Source of the DNA: Pyrenopolyporus hunteri
Lineage: Eukaryota > Ascomycota > Sordariomycetes > Xylariales > Hypoxylaceae
Length of the DNA: 35,035 nt
Assembly: GCA_902806595.1 (NCBI GenBank)
Contig: CADCXC010000036.1
Span: 1 to 35,035, forward strand
Direction of reading: 5' to 3'
In this document: in pieces, positions 34,357 through 35,035 of the stretch
Layout: each line of letters opens with the position of its first letter
How positions within the stretch are numbered: position 1 is the stretch's first letter
Notes under the pieces: generated by a model
Seen by the model: the letters and a program-made list of their open reading frames with translations, nothing else
Told to the model about the DNA's origin: nothing
The model's database searches: none
Position numbers and translations under genes: made by a program

Positions 34357-35035
34357 GTAAGTCTAATCGATTATTCCATTATCTGTTATCCGCCCTCGTT
34401 TCGTCGTGACATACCTGGTTATGGGGGGTGTAAGCCTCGTAAGCCTTCGACTTGGTATCGGTTTCTCTGCTCCTGGATCGTCACGTCACGTGCCGGGAAT
34501 GGGGACTGCTTACCTCTCCTCGACGATGGGAGATATCTCTCGAGATAGAAAAAAGGGAAAAGGGAAGGGACGAGCCGTTGGGGTTACTTCGCCTTGACTG
34601 CATATATGGACTCTCCGGGAGGATCATTACGGTGCTAGGTGGAAAATTTTGGTTGGCTACGTCTTTCGAGGAGTACGCAACTGCCACCGGCGCATTGATC
34701 AAGCGCAAACGTCGTGATGGATATCGGTTAGCGAGGCGTAAAGGATAGGTGGCGGCACGACTTGTGACTTTACTCGGCTCTTATTCCATTGGGAGGCCGA
34801 GGAGTCTTAGCATGCGGGAGTGCAATCGACAGATTGTTTCCTGAGAAAAGGGAGTCCAAGCGTGCAGTTCTCAAAAGTTTGGTTCGATTAACGAACGCAT
34901 TTGTCGTCCGTTGAACGGCGCAACCGTCCCTACTGCACCTAGCAACCAGAATTTCAACTGGCAAGAATTTTCTCCCGTCAAAAACAAACTCGATTCCGCG
35001 ACGGAAACTCCTCTTCATTCTTCTTCTATCTCTTC
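34357..35035 (+). other. EAF3 intron 1, at least 679 bp, open at the window edge
   Basis: The donor gtaagt directly follows the codons for DYELEN. Downstream I find no continuation of Eaf3 in any frame, such as the EESFH-type segment that normally follows. The last 35 bases are pyrimidine-rich (ctcctcttcattcttcttct), as before an acceptor. Short open frames at 34406-34748 (plus) and 34770-35018 (minus) have no recognisable content. At 679 bp or more this intron is over ten times longer than the others here. I see no clear box C/D or other intronic RNA. Confidence 0.6.

Noticed and set aside
34700..34850. Possible box C/D snoRNA in the EAF3 intron (gtgatgg ... ctga)
   Set aside because: The box C is imperfect, the boxes are about 130 bp apart, and no terminal stem or guide element is evident.
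34770..35018. 82-codon minus-strand frame inside the presumed EAF3 intron
   Set aside because: No recognisable content, and it crosses the pyrimidine-rich run expected before a splice acceptor.

Overview
The window looks like nuclear DNA of a filamentous ascomycete (Pezizomycotina, probably a Sordariomycete). Its genes carry short GT-AG introns of 51-65 bp, the proteins belong to fungal families, and about 27.6 kb in the middle is extremely AT-rich in the manner of repeat-induced point mutation (RIP). Five protein genes of ordinary composition lie at the two edges, and the mutated island fills the space between them.

Left edge (1-3142): an incomplete CENP-O/Mcm21 kinetochore gene on the minus strand (1-533), a divergent intergenic region with a cluster of GATA motifs, and an acetyl-CoA transporter gene (SLC33A1/AT-1 family) on the plus strand (1356-3122). 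Right edge (30918-35035): a plus-strand secretory/membrane protein of unknown function (31495-32421), a convergent minus-strand Cnl2/Nkp2 kinetochore gene (32612-33227), and, divergent from it, the first exon of EAF3/MRG15 (33946-34356). The EAF3 intron runs off the window.

Island (about 3260-30840): hand-counted samples are about 12-13% GC. Almost every surviving C lies in a CpG, so whatever removed cytosines spared CpG. Non-CpG G outnumbers C in the left part and C outnumbers G in the right part, which implies that opposite strands were mutated. The island is bounded by an inverted repeat: 3143-3225 matches the reverse complement of 30835-30917, and in the inner 66 bp all 12 differences are transitions. 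It is therefore either one very large inverted-repeat-bounded insertion or a nest of elements closed by two inverted copies of one repeat. Inside are six copies of a roughly 265-bp dispersed repeat (five plus, one minus) with a palindrome near one end, an array of exactly eight 87-bp units, a 12-bp array, a roughly 123-bp tandem repeat and several smaller duplications. I could decode no intact gene in the island.

All four genes other than EAF3 are broken by single-base indels at positions where the neighbouring frame continues the conserved protein. I count ten: nine apparent deletions, mostly in short homopolymers, and one apparent insertion. Frameshifts in so many essential-type genes point to an unpolished long-read assembly rather than decay. 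The gene models below therefore span frame changes, and single-frame ORFs should not be taken at face value.
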